32,736 nt of DNA from Candidatus Ornithomonoglobus intestinigallinarum (lineage in GTDB: Bacteria; Bacillota; Clostridia; UBA1381), in assembly GCA_018715365.1 (NCBI GenBank), contig DVLU01000026.1, positions 1-32,736 of the forward strand, read 5' to 3'. The translations under genes were made by a program, and so were the position numbers. This document shows positions 9,579 to 19,126 of this stretch, piece after piece (positions within the stretch are counted from its first letter, which is position 1; the number at the start of each line of letters is the position of its first letter). The notes under the pieces are model-generated. The model did not search any database, had not been told where the DNA came from, and worked only from the letters and a program-made list of their open reading frames with translations.

Positions 9579-9627
9579 CTCCTTTGGTTTTTGTTTGCAA
9601 TTTAATTATACCATAAAAGATGGTCGT
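9571..9627 (-). promoter_or_regulatory. Transposase promoter inside a 10-bp inverted repeat
   Basis: On the minus strand an extended -10 (TGG-TATAAT, TATAAT at plus 9605-9610) precedes the start codon. A perfect 10-base inverted repeat flanks it: ACGACCATCT at 9571-9580 and AGATGGTCGT at 9618-9627. One arm overlaps the start codon and first residues. Only one arm would be in the mRNA, so it is more likely a DNA-level site (operator or element end) than an RNA hairpin. Confidence 0.45.
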
Positions 9628-9744
9628 TTTCTATACATTTAGTAGTGACAAAACAGTAAATAACCGTGAGAAAATGGCTCTGCTATGCGCATTGCTGCAT
9701 TTTGCTCATGGCTAGAAGAAAACTTCAGAAGGAGTGGATAAACA

Positions 9745-10434
9745 ATGCCATCATGGCTTTCGGGCATGCTTGACGGGCTGTATGCGACGTTTATAGAGGA
9801 CGGGCGCTGGGAATGGTTCCTGAGCGGATTGGGCTATACGCTTTTGATATCGCTCTTTGCCGTGCTTATAGGACTTATCCTCGGCGTGCTTGCGGCGTTC
9901 GGCAGGCTGTCCAGGATAAAACCCGTAAAATGGATAGCCGGGATATACATAGATGTTATACGCGGTACGCCTACAATGGTGCAGGTGCTTATAATTTACT
10001 ATGTTATTTTTGCGAGCGTAAACCTGCCGGCATGGATAGTTGGCGTTATAGCGTTCAGCATAAACAGCGGCGCGTACATTTCGGAGATAGTGCGCGGCGG
10101 CATACTTTCGATAAATATAGGTCAGACGGAGGCGGGGCGCTCTTTGGGGCTTACGCAGGTGCAGACAATGCGCTATATCATAATGCCGCAGGCAATGAAA
10201 AACATTCTGCCCGCGCTTGCAAACGAGTTTATAGTGCTTATAAAGGAAACTGCCGTTATAGGTATGGTAAACAACGTAGACCTTTTGGGCGCGGCAAAGA
10301 AGGTTCAGACGCTTACATATGACTTCCTGTGGCCGCTTTTGTCGTGCGCGGCGATATATTATATCATAATCAAGATACTGACGATACTTTTGTCAAAGCT
10401 TGAGGCGCGCATGAGAAAGAGCGACAAGAGATAG
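9745..10434 (+). CDS. Polar amino acid ABC transporter permease (HisM/GlnP family)
   Basis: The membrane subunit of an amino acid importer. The 229 residues contain about 5 hydrophobic segments. The typical permease-ATPase coupling loop (EAA-like) is visible at EAGRSLGLTQVQTMRYIIMPQA, with the usual Gly and the following PALANEFIVLIKETA. The ribosome binding site AAGGAG lies about 10 bases before ATG 9745. It is first in a three-gene operon, with the ATPase 12 bases downstream. The transposase segment ends just upstream and no native promoter is evident, so the operon may have lost or changed its original control region. A single permease gene suggests a homodimeric channel. Confidence 0.92.
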   Translation: MPSWLSGMLDGLYATFIEDGRWEWFLSGLGYTLLISLFAVLIGLILGVLAAFGRLSRIKPVKWIAGIYIDVIRGTPTMVQVLIIYYVIFASVNLPAWIVGVIAFSINSGAYISEIVRGGILSINIGQTEAGRSLGLTQVQTMRYIIMPQAMKNILPALANEFIVLIKETAVIGMVNNVDLLGAAKKVQTLTYDFLWPLLSCAAIYYIIIKILTILLSKLEARMRKSDKR

Positions 10435-10446
10435 GAGGCGGTTATT

Positions 10447-11175
10447 ATGGCGATGATTGAAGTAAAGGGGCTTTGCAAGAGCTTCGGCGAGCTTGAGGTT
10501 TTAAAAAGCATAGACCAGCACATCGAGCAGGGCGAGAAGGTTGTTATAATAGGCCCTTCGGGCAGCGGGAAATCGACGTTCCTGCGGTGCCTTAACCTGC
10601 TTGAAACGCCCACGGGCGGAGATATTTACATAGACGGCGAGCGCGTTACCGATAAGGGCGTTGACATAAACCGTGTCCGCGAAAAAATGGGCATGGTGTT
10701 TCAGCAGTTTAATCTGTTCCCGCACCTGAGCGTTATGGACAATATAACGCTTGCGCCTATGAAGGTCAAGGGCATGGCAAGGGAGGACGCCGAAAAGAAG
10801 GCGGCGGAGCTCCTTGAACGCGTGGGGCTTGCCGACAAAGCCGATTCGTATCCAGGACAGCTCTCCGGCGGGCAGCAGCAGAGAATAGCGATCGCGAGAG
10901 CGCTTGCCATGGAGCCGGAAATAATGCTCTTTGACGAGCCCACGTCGGCGCTCGATCCGGAAATGGTCGGCGAGGTGCTTGAGGTTATGAAGGGGCTTGC
11001 AAAGGCGGGCATGACGATGGTTGTTGTAACGCATGAGATGGGCTTTGCAAGAGAGGTTGCCTCAAGAGTGCTGTTTATGGACGGCGGCTATGTGCTTGAG
11101 GACGGAACGCCCGAGCAGGTGTTCTCGTCGCCGCAGAACGACAGGACGCGCGAATTTTTGGGAAAGATTCTTTAA
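10447..11175 (+). CDS. Polar amino acid ABC transporter ATP-binding protein (GlnQ/HisP family)
   Basis: It powers the amino acid importer by ATP hydrolysis on the inner face of the membrane. All ABC motifs are present: Walker [10 protein letters not shown] (36-44), Q-loop in VFQQFNL, signature LSGGQQQR (139-146), Walker B IMLFDEP (159-165) and switch His196 in VVVTHEMGF. The length of 242 residues is standard. The start ATG 10447 has AGGAGG 10 bases upstream and partly follows the permease stop, indicating translation from one mRNA. The binding-protein gene follows after 74 bases. Confidence 0.95.
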   Translation: MAMIEVKGLCKSFGELEVLKSIDQHIEQGEKVVIIGPSGSGKSTFLRCLNLLETPTGGDIYIDGERVTDKGVDINRVREKMGMVFQQFNLFPHLSVMDNITLAPMKVKGMAREDAEKKAAELLERVGLADKADSYPGQLSGGQQQRIAIARALAMEPEIMLFDEPTSALDPEMVGEVLEVMKGLAKAGMTMVVVTHEMGFAREVASRVLFMDGGYVLEDGTPEQVFSSPQNDRTREFLGKIL

Positions 11176-11249
11176 GTTTTCAAAACGCATGATAAGCCTT
11201 GCGGCTTTTCATATAAAAAATCAAATTACTTTTTTGGAGGGTATGCAAA

Positions 11250-12023
11250 ATGAAGAAATTTGTTAAGCTTGCGGCTCTTGCTGCGGCGGCTGTAATGGGA
11301 GCTTCGTCGCTTGCCGGCTGCGGATCGGACGATACGCTTGTTATGGGTACAAACGCGGCGTTCCCGCCGTTTGAATACACAACAACAAACGGACTTGTTG
11401 ATGAGTTTGACGGCATAGACGTTGCCATTGCAAAGAAAATTGCCGAAAGCATGGGCAAGCAGCTGACGATAGAGGACATGGAATTTGACGGCCTTGTTGC
11501 TTCCGTTTCGACGGGCAAGGTTGACATGGCTGTTGCCGGAATGACGGTAACTCCCGAAAGACTTGAAAACGTTGATTTCTCCGACCCCTATTACGTTGCA
11601 ACGCAGGTAATGGTTGTGGCTGCCGACGATGATACGATAACAAAGGCCGAAGACCTTAAGAACGGCAAAAAGGTCGGCGTTGTGCTCGGATATACGGGCG
11701 ATACGATAGTAACGGAAACGCTTCAGATCCCCGAGGAAAATATTGTGAGAGCCAACAGAGGCATAGACGTTGTGCAGGACGTTAAAAACGGAAAGCTCGA
11801 CGCGGTTGTGCTCGACAGCGCAACGGGCAAGGCGCTTGCGGAAAACAACGGCTTAAAGGTTGTTGAGGACCCCGAGGTGTTTGAATCCGAGGAATACGCG
11901 ATTGCCGTTCAGAAGGGCAACACCGAGCTTTTGGATCAGATAAACGAGGTGCTTTCGGAAATGACGGCGAACGGCGAAATAGAAGCCCTTGCCGAAAAGT
12001 ACGACGGCGCAGCAGCGGAATAA
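11250..12023 (+). CDS. Amino acid-binding lipoprotein of the ABC transporter (family 3 SBP)
   Basis: The extracellular receptor that delivers an amino acid to the permease. It has a lipoprotein signal with lipobox LAGC, lipidated Cys at 24, followed by a family 3 solute-binding fold. Characteristic stretches are MGTNAAFPPFEY near the mature N-terminus, EFDGIDVAIAKKIAESMG, and the hinge region around MAVAGMTVTPERLENVDFS. An Arg in that last stretch usually binds the substrate carboxylate. It has 257 residues and a strong GGAGG site before ATG 11250. It is last in the operon, and a bidirectional terminator follows. The exact amino acid (polar or cystine/glutamine type) cannot be told. Confidence 0.93.
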   Translation: MKKFVKLAALAAAAVMGASSLAGCGSDDTLVMGTNAAFPPFEYTTTNGLVDEFDGIDVAIAKKIAESMGKQLTIEDMEFDGLVASVSTGKVDMAVAGMTVTPERLENVDFSDPYYVATQVMVVAADDDTITKAEDLKNGKKVGVVLGYTGDTIVTETLQIPEENIVRANRGIDVVQDVKNGKLDAVVLDSATGKALAENNGLKVVEDPEVFESEEYAIAVQKGNTELLDQINEVLSEMTANGEIEALAEKYDGAAAE

Positions 12024-12044
12024 CAGAAACCACAATTAAAAAAA

Positions 12045-12083
12045 CGCATAAAAAAGGGGCGGTGCAGCCCCTTTTTTAATGCG
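12045..12083. terminator. Bidirectional intrinsic terminator between the ABC operon and carB
   Basis: AAAAAAGGGGC (12050-12060) pairs perfectly with GCCCCTTTTTT (12067-12077), with a GGTGCA loop. The stem is extended outward by CGCAT/ATGCG across one mismatch. T-runs on both strands let it end the binding-protein transcript and the convergent carB transcript. Confidence 0.9.
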
Positions 12084-12101
12084 CCGGATCACCGGCAAAT
12101 T

Positions 12102-15100
12102 TTATTTTATCTCCGCATGGAAGTCCTGCAGCGATTTCACGCTGCCGCGGCTTTGCTGCATTGCTTTAATGCCCGCAACGCTCGCTTTTGCGCCCGCCAT
12201 TGTGGTCATATACGGCATTCTGCCTTTTATAACGCCCTTTCTTATATAGCTGTCGTCGGCCGCGCCCTTTTTGTCGGTCGGCGTGTTGATAACTATGCTT
12301 ACTTCTTTGTTTGTTATGGCGTCGAGAACGTTCGGTCTTCCTTCGCCAAGCTTTGCGACCTTCTTTGCTTCTATGCCGTGCTCGGCAAGATATTTGCAGC
12401 AGCCCTCCGTTGCCATGATGTCAAAGCCACATTCCTTAAAGCCCTTTGCAACCTCGGCAAGCTCGGGCTTGTCGCGGTCGTTTACGCTTATAAGCACCGT
12501 GCCGGACGTGGGCAGGGGCGTTTGAGTTGCTTCCTCCGCCTTGCCGAACGCTTCGCCGAAGCTCTCCGCCATGCCGAGCACCTCGCCCGTGGAGCGCATT
12601 TCCGGACCGAGTATCGGGTCAACCTCCTGGAACATATTAAACGGGAACACCGCCTCTTTAACGCCGTAATGCGGTATGTTTCTGTCCTTTAATTCCTTAA
12701 CGGGCGACGGACGTCCCGTCAGGGGCATCGTTATTATTTCCGTTGCGAGCGGCACCATTCTGATGTCGCATACCTTTGATACTAGCGGCACGGTTCTTGA
12801 CGCTCTCGGATTTGCCTCGAGCACGTAGACCTTGTCGTCCTCTATTGCGTACTGCATATTCATAAGGCCGCGCACATTCATTTCGCGCGCTATTTTTCTT
12901 GTATATTCCTTTATCGTTTCAACGTGCTTTTCGGGAATGTTCAGCGACGGCAGTATGCACGCCGAATCGCCCGAATGTATTCCGGCAAGCTCTATATGCT
13001 CCATAACGGCCGGAACGAATACGTTTTCGCCGTCGCTTATTGCGTCGGCCTCGCATTCGAGCGCGTGATGCAGGAAGCGGTCGATAAGTATCGGCCTGTC
13101 GGGCGTTACGCCTACGGCTGCGCTCATGTATATTTTTAAGCTTTCCGCGTCGTGAACGACCTCCATGCCGCGTCCGCCGAGAACGTAGGACGGGCGTACC
13201 ATTACGGGATAGCCTATCTTTTCGGCTATTTCAAGAGCTTCGTCAACCGTTACCGCCATTCCCGATTCGGGCATCGGTATGCCGAGCTTGTCCATCATCG
13301 AACGGAACAGGTCCCTGTCCTCCGCAAGGTCTATCGTTTCGGGAGTTGTTCCAAGGATATTTACGCCGTTTTTCTTAAGCTCCGATGCAAGATTCAAAGG
13401 CGTCTGTCCGCCGAACTGTGCTATAACGCCGACGGGCTTTTCTTTTTCGTGTATGCTTAAAACGTCCTCGAGCGTGAGCGGCTCAAAGTAGAGCTTGTCG
13501 GACGTGTCGTAGTCGGTTGAAACCGTTTCGGGGTTGCAGTTTACGATTATCGTTTCAAAGCCGAGCCTGCGCAGCGCCATTGCGGCGTGCACGCAGCAGT
13601 AGTCGAATTCTATGCCCTGGCCTATTCTGTTGGGGCCGCCGCCGAGTATCATGATTTTCGGCTTTTCCGTATTTGAGGGGCTCTTGTCCTCGGGGATATT
13701 GTATGACGAGTAGTAATACGCCGCGTTTTCCGTTGCGCTTACGTGAACGCCCTCCCATGCTTCGTTTATGCCGGCGGCAATGCGCGCCGAACGGATCTCG
13801 TCCTCGCTTACATCAAGCAGGCCGCTTAGATATCTGTCGGAGAAGCCGTCCTTTTTGGCTGTTTCGAGAACGTCCGCCGGGGGAACGCTGCCCTTGTATG
13901 ACTTCAGCGCTTCCTCCTCGTCAACAAGCTCCTTCATCTGGTTTATGAAGTAGTGCTTTATTTTTGTAAGCTCAAAGAGCTCATCGACCGTTGCGCCTTT
14001 TCTCAGGGCCTCATACATTATAAACTGGCGCTCGCTTGAAGGAGTGTGGAGCATCGAAAGCAGCTCCTCCTTTGATTTTTCGGCAAAATCCTTTGCGCCG
14101 CCGAGGCCGTAGCGGCCCGTTTCAAGGCTGCGTATCGCCTTCTGGAAAGCTTCTTTATAGGTTTTTCCTATGCTCATAACCTCGCCCACGGCGCGCATCT
14201 GCGTGCCGAGCTTATCCTGAGCGCCCTTGAATTTTTCAAACGCCCAGCGCGCGAATTTTATAACGATATAATCGCCGTCGGGATAATATTTGTCGAGCGT
14301 GCCGTATTTGCCGCACGGAATATCCGAAAGGTCAAGGCCCGCCGCAAGCATTGCCGAAACAAGGGCTATCGGGAAGCCCGTTGCCTTTGACGCAAGCGCC
14401 GATGAACGCGATGTTCTCGGGTTTATTTCTATTACTATTATTCTTCCGTCCTCGGGGTTTCTCGCAAACTGTACGTTTGTGCCGCCGATCACCTCGATCG
14501 CTTCAACTATCTTGTACGCCTGGCGCTGAAGCTCCTTCTGAACGTCCTCGGAAATTGTGAGCATCGGGGCGGAGCAGAACGAGTCGCCCGTGTGAACGCC
14601 CAGGGGATCGATGTTTTCTATAAAGCAGACTGTTATCATGTTGCCCGCGGAGTCTCTTACAACCTCAAGCTCAAGCTCCTCCCAGCCGAGAACCGATTCC
14701 TCAACAAGCACCTGTCCGACGATGCTTGCCTGAAGCCCGCGCTCGCATACGACCTTTAATTCTTCTTTATTGTATACAAGGCCGCCGCCAGCGCCGCCCA
14801 TCGTGTATGCGGGACGGAGCACAACGGGATAGCCGAGCTTTGAAGCAATATCGAGAGCTTCGTCAACGGAGTATGCAACTTCGCTGCGCGCCATTTCTAT
14901 ACCGAGCGACTTCATTGTCTTTTTGAATTCTATCCTGTCCTCGCCGCGGTCTATAGCGTCAACCTGAACGCCTATTACCTGCACGCCGTATTTTTTGAGT
15001 ACGCCGGCCTTGTCAAGCTCCGAGCAGAGGTTAAGGCCCGATTGCCCGCCGAGATTCGGCAAAAGCGCGTCGGGACGCTCCTTTTCGATTATCTGGGTAA

Positions 15101-15320
15101 GACGCTCAACGTTAAGCGGTTCTATATACGTAACGTCCGCCGTTTCGGGGTCGGTCATTATCGTGGCGGGGTTTGAGTTTACGAGAACTATCTCGTAGCC
15201 GAGCTTTCTGAGCGCCTTGCACGCCTGTGTGCCCGAATAGTCAAATTCGCACGCCTGGCCTATAATGATCGGGCCCGAGCCGATAATAAGGACTTTGTGA
15301 ATGTCTTCGCGTTTTTTCAT
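12102..15320 (-). CDS. carB: Carbamoyl phosphate synthase, large subunit
   Basis: It makes carbamoyl phosphate from ammonia (delivered by the CarA glutaminase), bicarbonate and two ATP, for pyrimidine and arginine synthesis. At about 1072 residues it has the complete layout: two ATP-grasp halves starting at KVLIIGSGPIIIGQACEFDYSG and again at KIMILGGGPNRIGQGIEFDYC, and a C-terminal MGS-like regulatory domain. ATG 15320 is preferred because GGAG lies 9 bases upstream and the protein then starts MKKREDIHKV. A TTG five codons earlier would overlap that site. carA is not adjacent, so the small subunit must be encoded elsewhere. It is convergent with the ABC operon and divergent from pstS. Confidence 0.97.
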   Translation of the reverse strand: MKKREDIHKVLIIGSGPIIIGQACEFDYSGTQACKALRKLGYEIVLVNSNPATIMTDPETADVTYIEPLNVERLTQIIEKERPDALLPNLGGQSGLNLCSELDKAGVLKKYGVQVIGVQVDAIDRGEDRIEFKKTMKSLGIEMARSEVAYSVDEALDIASKLGYPVVLRPAYTMGGAGGGLVYNKEELKVVCERGLQASIVGQVLVEESVLGWEELELEVVRDSAGNMITVCFIENIDPLGVHTGDSFCSAPMLTISEDVQKELQRQAYKIVEAIEVIGGTNVQFARNPEDGRIIVIEINPRTSRSSALASKATGFPIALVSAMLAAGLDLSDIPCGKYGTLDKYYPDGDYIVIKFARWAFEKFKGAQDKLGTQMRAVGEVMSIGKTYKEAFQKAIRSLETGRYGLGGAKDFAEKSKEELLSMLHTPSSERQFIMYEALRKGATVDELFELTKIKHYFINQMKELVDEEEALKSYKGSVPPADVLETAKKDGFSDRYLSGLLDVSEDEIRSARIAAGINEAWEGVHVSATENAAYYYSSYNIPEDKSPSNTEKPKIMILGGGPNRIGQGIEFDYCCVHAAMALRRLGFETIIVNCNPETVSTDYDTSDKLYFEPLTLEDVLSIHEKEKPVGVIAQFGGQTPLNLASELKKNGVNILGTTPETIDLAEDRDLFRSMMDKLGIPMPESGMAVTVDEALEIAEKIGYPVMVRPSYVLGGRGMEVVHDAESLKIYMSAAVGVTPDRPILIDRFLHHALECEADAISDGENVFVPAVMEHIELAGIHSGDSACILPSLNIPEKHVETIKEYTRKIAREMNVRGLMNMQYAIEDDKVYVLEANPRASRTVPLVSKVCDIRMVPLATEIITMPLTGRPSPVKELKDRNIPHYGVKEAVFPFNMFQEVDPILGPEMRSTGEVLGMAESFGEAFGKAEEATQTPLPTSGTVLISVNDRDKPELAEVAKGFKECGFDIMATEGCCKYLAEHGIEAKKVAKLGEGRPNVLDAITNKEVSIVINTPTDKKGAADDSYIRKGVIKGRMPYMTTMAGAKASVAGIKAMQQSRGSVKSLQDFHAEIK

Positions 15321-15363
15321 ATTTAACGTCTCCAATCTGCATTCTTTTTTATACCTAAATTAT

Positions 15364-15392
15364 ATTATCTTATATTTGTCGCGATTTGTCAA
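15364..15392 (-). promoter_or_regulatory. Promoter of carB
   Basis: On the minus strand TTGACA (plus 15387-15392), 17 bases, then GATAAT (plus 15364-15369). It gives a leader of only about 35-40 nt, too short for a PyrR-type attenuator. Confidence 0.75.
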
Positions 15393-15498
15393 GATATACG
15401 ATGAAATTTGTTATAAATTTTGGGACGCGCCGCGCTTTTGCGCCGGCATTGCCGCGTTAAGCCCGTATCTTACGCTGCTTTAAATAATTAACGCTTAT

Positions 15499-15573
15499 TT
15501 AACAAACGGCAAAATCTTTTTACATTGTTTTTACATAAAAAAGGTTTTACACTTTACAACGGGAGGTTAAAAT
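15499..15573 (+). promoter_or_regulatory. PhoP-box-like repeats and promoter of the pst operon
   Basis: Several copies of TTTACA or TTAACA occur on one strand at 15499, 15519, 15530, 15546 and 15553. The copies at 15519 and 15530 are exactly 11 bases apart, the spacing of Bacillus-type PhoP boxes. TTTACA at 15546 could also act as a -35 with TAAAAT (15568-15573) 16 bases on. Activation under phosphate limitation by the response regulator encoded at 20058 is a reasonable inference. The rest of the 297-base carB-pstS gap shows no other feature. Confidence 0.65.
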
Positions 15574-15617
15574 AATATACGTAATCACGCAAAAGGTGAA
15601 AAAAAGAAAGGAAGAGA

Positions 15618-16490
15618 ATGAAAATGAAATTCAGGAAATTAACATCGATTATTATTGCGGGCGTTATGGGAGCCGCAATCATGGCAGGCTGCGGCGGTCA
15701 GGACGCATCGACGGGCGAAGGCACGCCGTCGGCGGCAGGCACGGAAACAACGGCGTCGGGTACGGTAAGCATGAACGGCTCAACGTCGATGAAGAAGCTT
15801 GTTGAAGCAAGCTGCGAGGCGTTTAACGCAAAGTATCCTTCAATAAAGGCAGAGGGTCAGTTCACGGGCTCGGGTTCCGGTCTTGAGGCCGTTGCAAACG
15901 GCTCGGCCGACATAGGAAATTCGTCAAGAGCGCTTTCCGAGGAGGAAAAGGCAAACGGACTTGTTGAAAATATAGTTGCGATAGACGGTATCGCCGTTGT
16001 TGTTGACAACGCAAACACCGTTGCGTCGCTCACAAAGCAGCAGCTTGCGGACATATATACCGGTAAAATAACAAACTGGAGCGAGGTCGGCGGCAGCGAC
16101 GGCAGCATCGTCGTTATAGGACGCGAGGCGGGCTCCGGCACAAGAGGCGCGTTTGAGGAGATACTTGAAATTGAGGATAAGTGCGTATACGCACAGGAGC
16201 TTGACCAGACCGGCGCAGTTCTCACAACGGTATCGTCAACGCCCAATTCGATAGGCTATGTATCGCTCGACGTTTTAAACGATACGGTCAAGGCCGTTTC
16301 GATAGACGGCGTGGAGCCGACTGTCGAAAACATAAAGGCGGGCACATATTCGCTCCAGAGACCGTTCGTAATGGCAACAAAGGGCGAGATAAGCGCTCAG
16401 AACGAGGCTGTTCAAACGTGGTTCGAGTTTATGAATTCGGAAGAAGGACAGGCGATAGTTGAGAGCGTTGGCCTTATCACTGTAGAATAA
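15618..16490 (+). CDS. pstS: Phosphate-binding lipoprotein PstS
   Basis: The high-affinity phosphate receptor of the PstSCAB importer, anchored outside the membrane. The lipobox IMAGC places the lipidated Cys at residue 25, followed by a Gly/Ser/Thr-rich linker. Phosphate-contacting stretches are recognisable: NGSTSMKKL, TGSGSGLEAV, and GREAGSGTRGAF. The length of 290 residues is typical. ATG 15618 is used, though ATG 15624 fits the AAAGGA site equally well and would shorten it by two residues. It is first in the pst operon, and a stable hairpin after it may raise its share of expression. Confidence 0.96.
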   Translation: MKMKFRKLTSIIIAGVMGAAIMAGCGGQDASTGEGTPSAAGTETTASGTVSMNGSTSMKKLVEASCEAFNAKYPSIKAEGQFTGSGSGLEAVANGSADIGNSSRALSEEEKANGLVENIVAIDGIAVVVDNANTVASLTKQQLADIYTGKITNWSEVGGSDGSIVVIGREAGSGTRGAFEEILEIEDKCVYAQELDQTGAVLTTVSSTPNSIGYVSLDVLNDTVKAVSIDGVEPTVENIKAGTYSLQRPFVMATKGEISAQNEAVQTWFEFMNSEEGQAIVESVGLITVE

Positions 16491-16513
16491 GCGAAGCATA
16501 CAGCGGGAGGAAC

Positions 16514-16533
16514 ACGGGGGCGCAAGCCCCCGT
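16514..16533 (+). other. Intercistronic hairpin between pstS and pstC
   Basis: ACGGGGGC (16514-16521) and GCCCCCGT (16526-16533) form a perfect 8-bp stem closed by a GCAA tetraloop. There is only a short T stretch after it. It may act as a partial terminator or an mRNA end-protecting element giving more PstS than membrane subunits. It resembles the first arm of the GC-rich repeat family. Confidence 0.6.
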
Positions 16534-16575
16534 TTCTCGGAACATACACCGGGAAACCGGAAAGGAATGACTTTA

Positions 16576-17484
16576 ATGAAATCATCAAAGGATATGATCG
16601 AGCGCGTAATGGCGGCCGTATTTCTCGTGTGCGGCGTAATCGCCGTGGCGGCCGTATTTGCCATTTGTGTGTATATGTTCGTGTCGGGCGTTCCGGCAAT
16701 AACAAAGATAGGCATAACGGAAATGCTGTTTTCGACGGTATGGAAGCCCACGGCGGCCGATCCGCAGTTCGGTATACTTTATATAATACTCACCTCCGTT
16801 GTCGGCACGATGATGGCTATAATCATAGGCGTGCCGATAGCCGTGCTCACGGCGGTGTTCCTTGCGGAGATAGCGCCGAAAAGGCTTACCGCAATAGTCA
16901 ACCCCGCGGTTGAGCTTCTGGCGGGTATCCCGTCGGTAGTATACGGGCTTTTGGGCATACTTATAATAAAGCCCTTAATGTACAGGCTTGAAATGGTGAT
17001 ATTCGCAAATTCGCCGGATCATCAGATGACGGGCGGCGCAAATCTTATTTCGGCGGTGTTTGTGCTTGCCGTAATGATACTGCCGACCGTCGTAAACGTA
17101 AGCCGCACGTCGCTGAAGGCTGTGCCGGCGCATCTTAGAAGCAGCTCGTATGCCTTGGGCGCAACAAAAATAACAACAGTATTCAGAGTTGTTATCCCCG
17201 CCGCAAAGTCGGGTATAATAACGTCGATAGTCCTCGGCATAGGACGCGCCATAGGCGAAGCGATGGCCATAACGCTCGTTGCCGGAAACGCGGTAAACCT
17301 GCCGCTGCCGTTCAGCAGCGTAAGATTCTTAACAACCGGTATAGTTGCCGAAATGTCTTATTCGCAGGGGCTGCACCGCCAGGCGCTGTTCACGATAGGG
17401 CTTGTGCTGTTTATATTTATAATGATAATAAATATCATTCTTTCGGCAACGCTTAAAAAAGCAGGGGAGGCAAGTGACGAATGA
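16576..17484 (+). CDS. pstC: Phosphate ABC transporter permease PstC
   Basis: One of two membrane subunits forming the phosphate channel. It has six hydrophobic segments. The conserved ELLAGIPSVVYGLLG stretch and the coupling loop (SYALGATKITTVFRVVIPAA) are present. ATG 16576 is chosen because AAAGGA lies 9 bases before it; the ATG at 16567 abuts the ribosome binding site and cannot be used well. The protein is then 302 residues. Its stop overlaps the pstA start by four bases (ATGA), showing translational coupling. Confidence 0.95.
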   Translation: MKSSKDMIERVMAAVFLVCGVIAVAAVFAICVYMFVSGVPAITKIGITEMLFSTVWKPTAADPQFGILYIILTSVVGTMMAIIIGVPIAVLTAVFLAEIAPKRLTAIVNPAVELLAGIPSVVYGLLGILIIKPLMYRLEMVIFANSPDHQMTGGANLISAVFVLAVMILPTVVNVSRTSLKAVPAHLRSSSYALGATKITTVFRVVIPAAKSGIITSIVLGIGRAIGEAMAITLVAGNAVNLPLPFSSVRFLTTGIVAEMSYSQGLHRQALFTIGLVLFIFIMIINIILSATLKKAGEASDE

Positions 17485-18338
17485 GCATATACGAAAAGAA
17501 AAAGCATCCCTTCGAGGCCGTGCTTTACGGGCTTATATATTTCTCGGGCGCGTTTGCCGCGCTGCTTTTGGCGGGTATAATCTGCTACGTTGCCGTAAAA
17601 GGCATAGGCAGCATAAACCCCACATTTTTAACCACGGTAAAAAGTATTGCCAACGGCACCTTCGGTATTCTGGGCTATATGGTAAATACTCTTTACATAA
17701 TCATCATCACACTTCTGATTGCCACGCCGATAGGCATAGGCGCGGCAGTATATCTCACCGAGTACGCGAAGGGAGGAAGGCTCGTCAGAATTATAGAGTT
17801 TGCAACGGAAACTCTTTCAGGCATACCTTCCATCATATTCGGCCTGTTCGGAATGGTATTTTTCGGACAGACCCTCGGACTGGGCTTTTCCATCCTTTGC
17901 GGCTCACTCACTCTTACTCTTATGATACTGCCTATAATCATAAGAACAACTCAGGAGGCCATAAAAACCGTTCCGGAGAGCTACCGCCAGGGCGCATTGG
18001 GGCTCGGCGCGCAAAAATGGAGGATAATAAGAACAATAGTCGTTCCTTCCGCGCTGCCCGGTATAGTTACTGCCGTTATCCTTGCCATAGGGCGTATCGT
18101 CGGCGAATCGGCGGCGCTGCTGTTTACGGCGGGAAGCGTGTATCTGCTGCCGAAGGGCATATTTTCGCACCTGCTTTCGTCGGGCGGAACGCTGACAATA
18201 GGAATGTATCTTGAGATGTCCGAGGGAAACATTGAAAACGCCTTCGGAATTGCGCTTGTGCTCGTTGTGCTCGTGCTATTGATAAACGGCGCAACAAAGC
18301 TTATAACAGGCAGGATTGATAAGAAAAAGGGAGCATAA
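17481..18338 (+). CDS. pstA: Phosphate ABC transporter permease PstA
   Basis: The second channel subunit. It has 285 residues and six hydrophobic segments. Typical stretches are ETLSGIPSIIFGLFGMVFFG and the ATPase-contact loop GALGLGAQKWRIIRTIVVPSA. The start codon overlaps the pstC stop (ATGA), and pstB begins only three bases after its stop codon, so the three are one translational unit. Confidence 0.96.
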   Translation: MSIYEKKKHPFEAVLYGLIYFSGAFAALLLAGIICYVAVKGIGSINPTFLTTVKSIANGTFGILGYMVNTLYIIIITLLIATPIGIGAAVYLTEYAKGGRLVRIIEFATETLSGIPSIIFGLFGMVFFGQTLGLGFSILCGSLTLTLMILPIIIRTTQEAIKTVPESYRQGALGLGAQKWRIIRTIVVPSALPGIVTAVILAIGRIVGESAALLFTAGSVYLLPKGIFSHLLSSGGTLTIGMYLEMSEGNIENAFGIALVLVVLVLLINGATKLITGRIDKKKGA

Positions 18339-18341
18339 AAG

Positions 18342-19112
18342 ATGATAAACATAGTAAACGACGTCAAAATGAAGGCCGATAAGCTGAACCTCCATTACGG
18401 CTCGCATCATGCCTTAAAAGACGTATCGATGAACATATACAAAAACAGAATAACCGCAATGATAGGCCCTTCGGGCTGCGGCAAATCGACGTTTCTTAAA
18501 ACGCTTAACCGCATGAACGACCTCATAGAAAGCGTTAAAATAGACGGAACCGTAACGCTTGACGAGGAGGATATATACGGCAAGGGCGTTGACGTCACCG
18601 TTTTGAGAAAACGCGTCGGCATGGTGTTCCAGCAGCCGAACCCGTTCCCCATGAGCGTATACGACAACATCGCATACGGCCCGCGTATCCACGGCATCCG
18701 CAGCAAAAGGCAGCTTGACGAAATAGTTGAAACAAGCTTAAAGCAGGCAGCCATCTGGGACGAATTGAAAGATAGATTAAAGAAAAGCGCGCTGGGTCTT
18801 TCCGGCGGCCAGCAGCAGCGTCTCTGCATAGCAAGAGCGCTTGCCGTTGAACCCGAAGTGCTGCTCATGGACGAGCCCACGTCGGCGCTCGACCCCATAT
18901 CGACGCTTAAAATAGAGGAGCTCATGGAGGACCTCAAGAAAAAATACACCGTTGCGATAGTAACGCATAATATGCAGCAGGCAACGCGTGTTGCCGACTA
19001 CACCGCGTTCTTCCTCGTCGGCGAAATGGTTGAGTTTGACAAGACGGATACGCTCTTTTCAACGCCGCATGATAAGAGGACGGAGGACTATATAACGGGT
19101 AGATTTGGATAA
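18342..19112 (+). CDS. pstB: Phosphate ABC transporter ATPase PstB
   Basis: The ATP-hydrolysing subunit of phosphate import. Motifs are Walker [10 protein letters not shown] (42-50), the PstB-specific Q-loop [15 protein letters not shown], signature LSGGQQQR (153-160), Walker B LLMDEP (174-179) and VTHNMQQA with the switch His. It has 256 residues, the usual length. AAGGGAG precedes ATG 18342. A 180-base gap containing repeats separates it from phoU. Confidence 0.97.
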   Translation: MINIVNDVKMKADKLNLHYGSHHALKDVSMNIYKNRITAMIGPSGCGKSTFLKTLNRMNDLIESVKIDGTVTLDEEDIYGKGVDVTVLRKRVGMVFQQPNPFPMSVYDNIAYGPRIHGIRSKRQLDEIVETSLKQAAIWDELKDRLKKSALGLSGGQQQRLCIARALAVEPEVLLMDEPTSALDPISTLKIEELMEDLKKKYTVAIVTHNMQQATRVADYTAFFLVGEMVEFDKTDTLFSTPHDKRTEDYITGRFG

Positions 19113-19126
19113 AGTTTACGCGGCAA

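Larger units (their letters stand above)
6683..9740. mobile_element. AT-rich acquired segment: hsdS remnant, mef, transposase
   Basis: Base and codon use changes abruptly from GC-rich with many GCG/ATA codons to AT-rich after about 6650, and returns to host style at the permease start (9745). The segment holds a broken foreign gene, a resistance gene and a transposase. No integrase, att site or clear target duplication was found, so the exact ends and transfer mechanism are unknown. Confidence 0.6.
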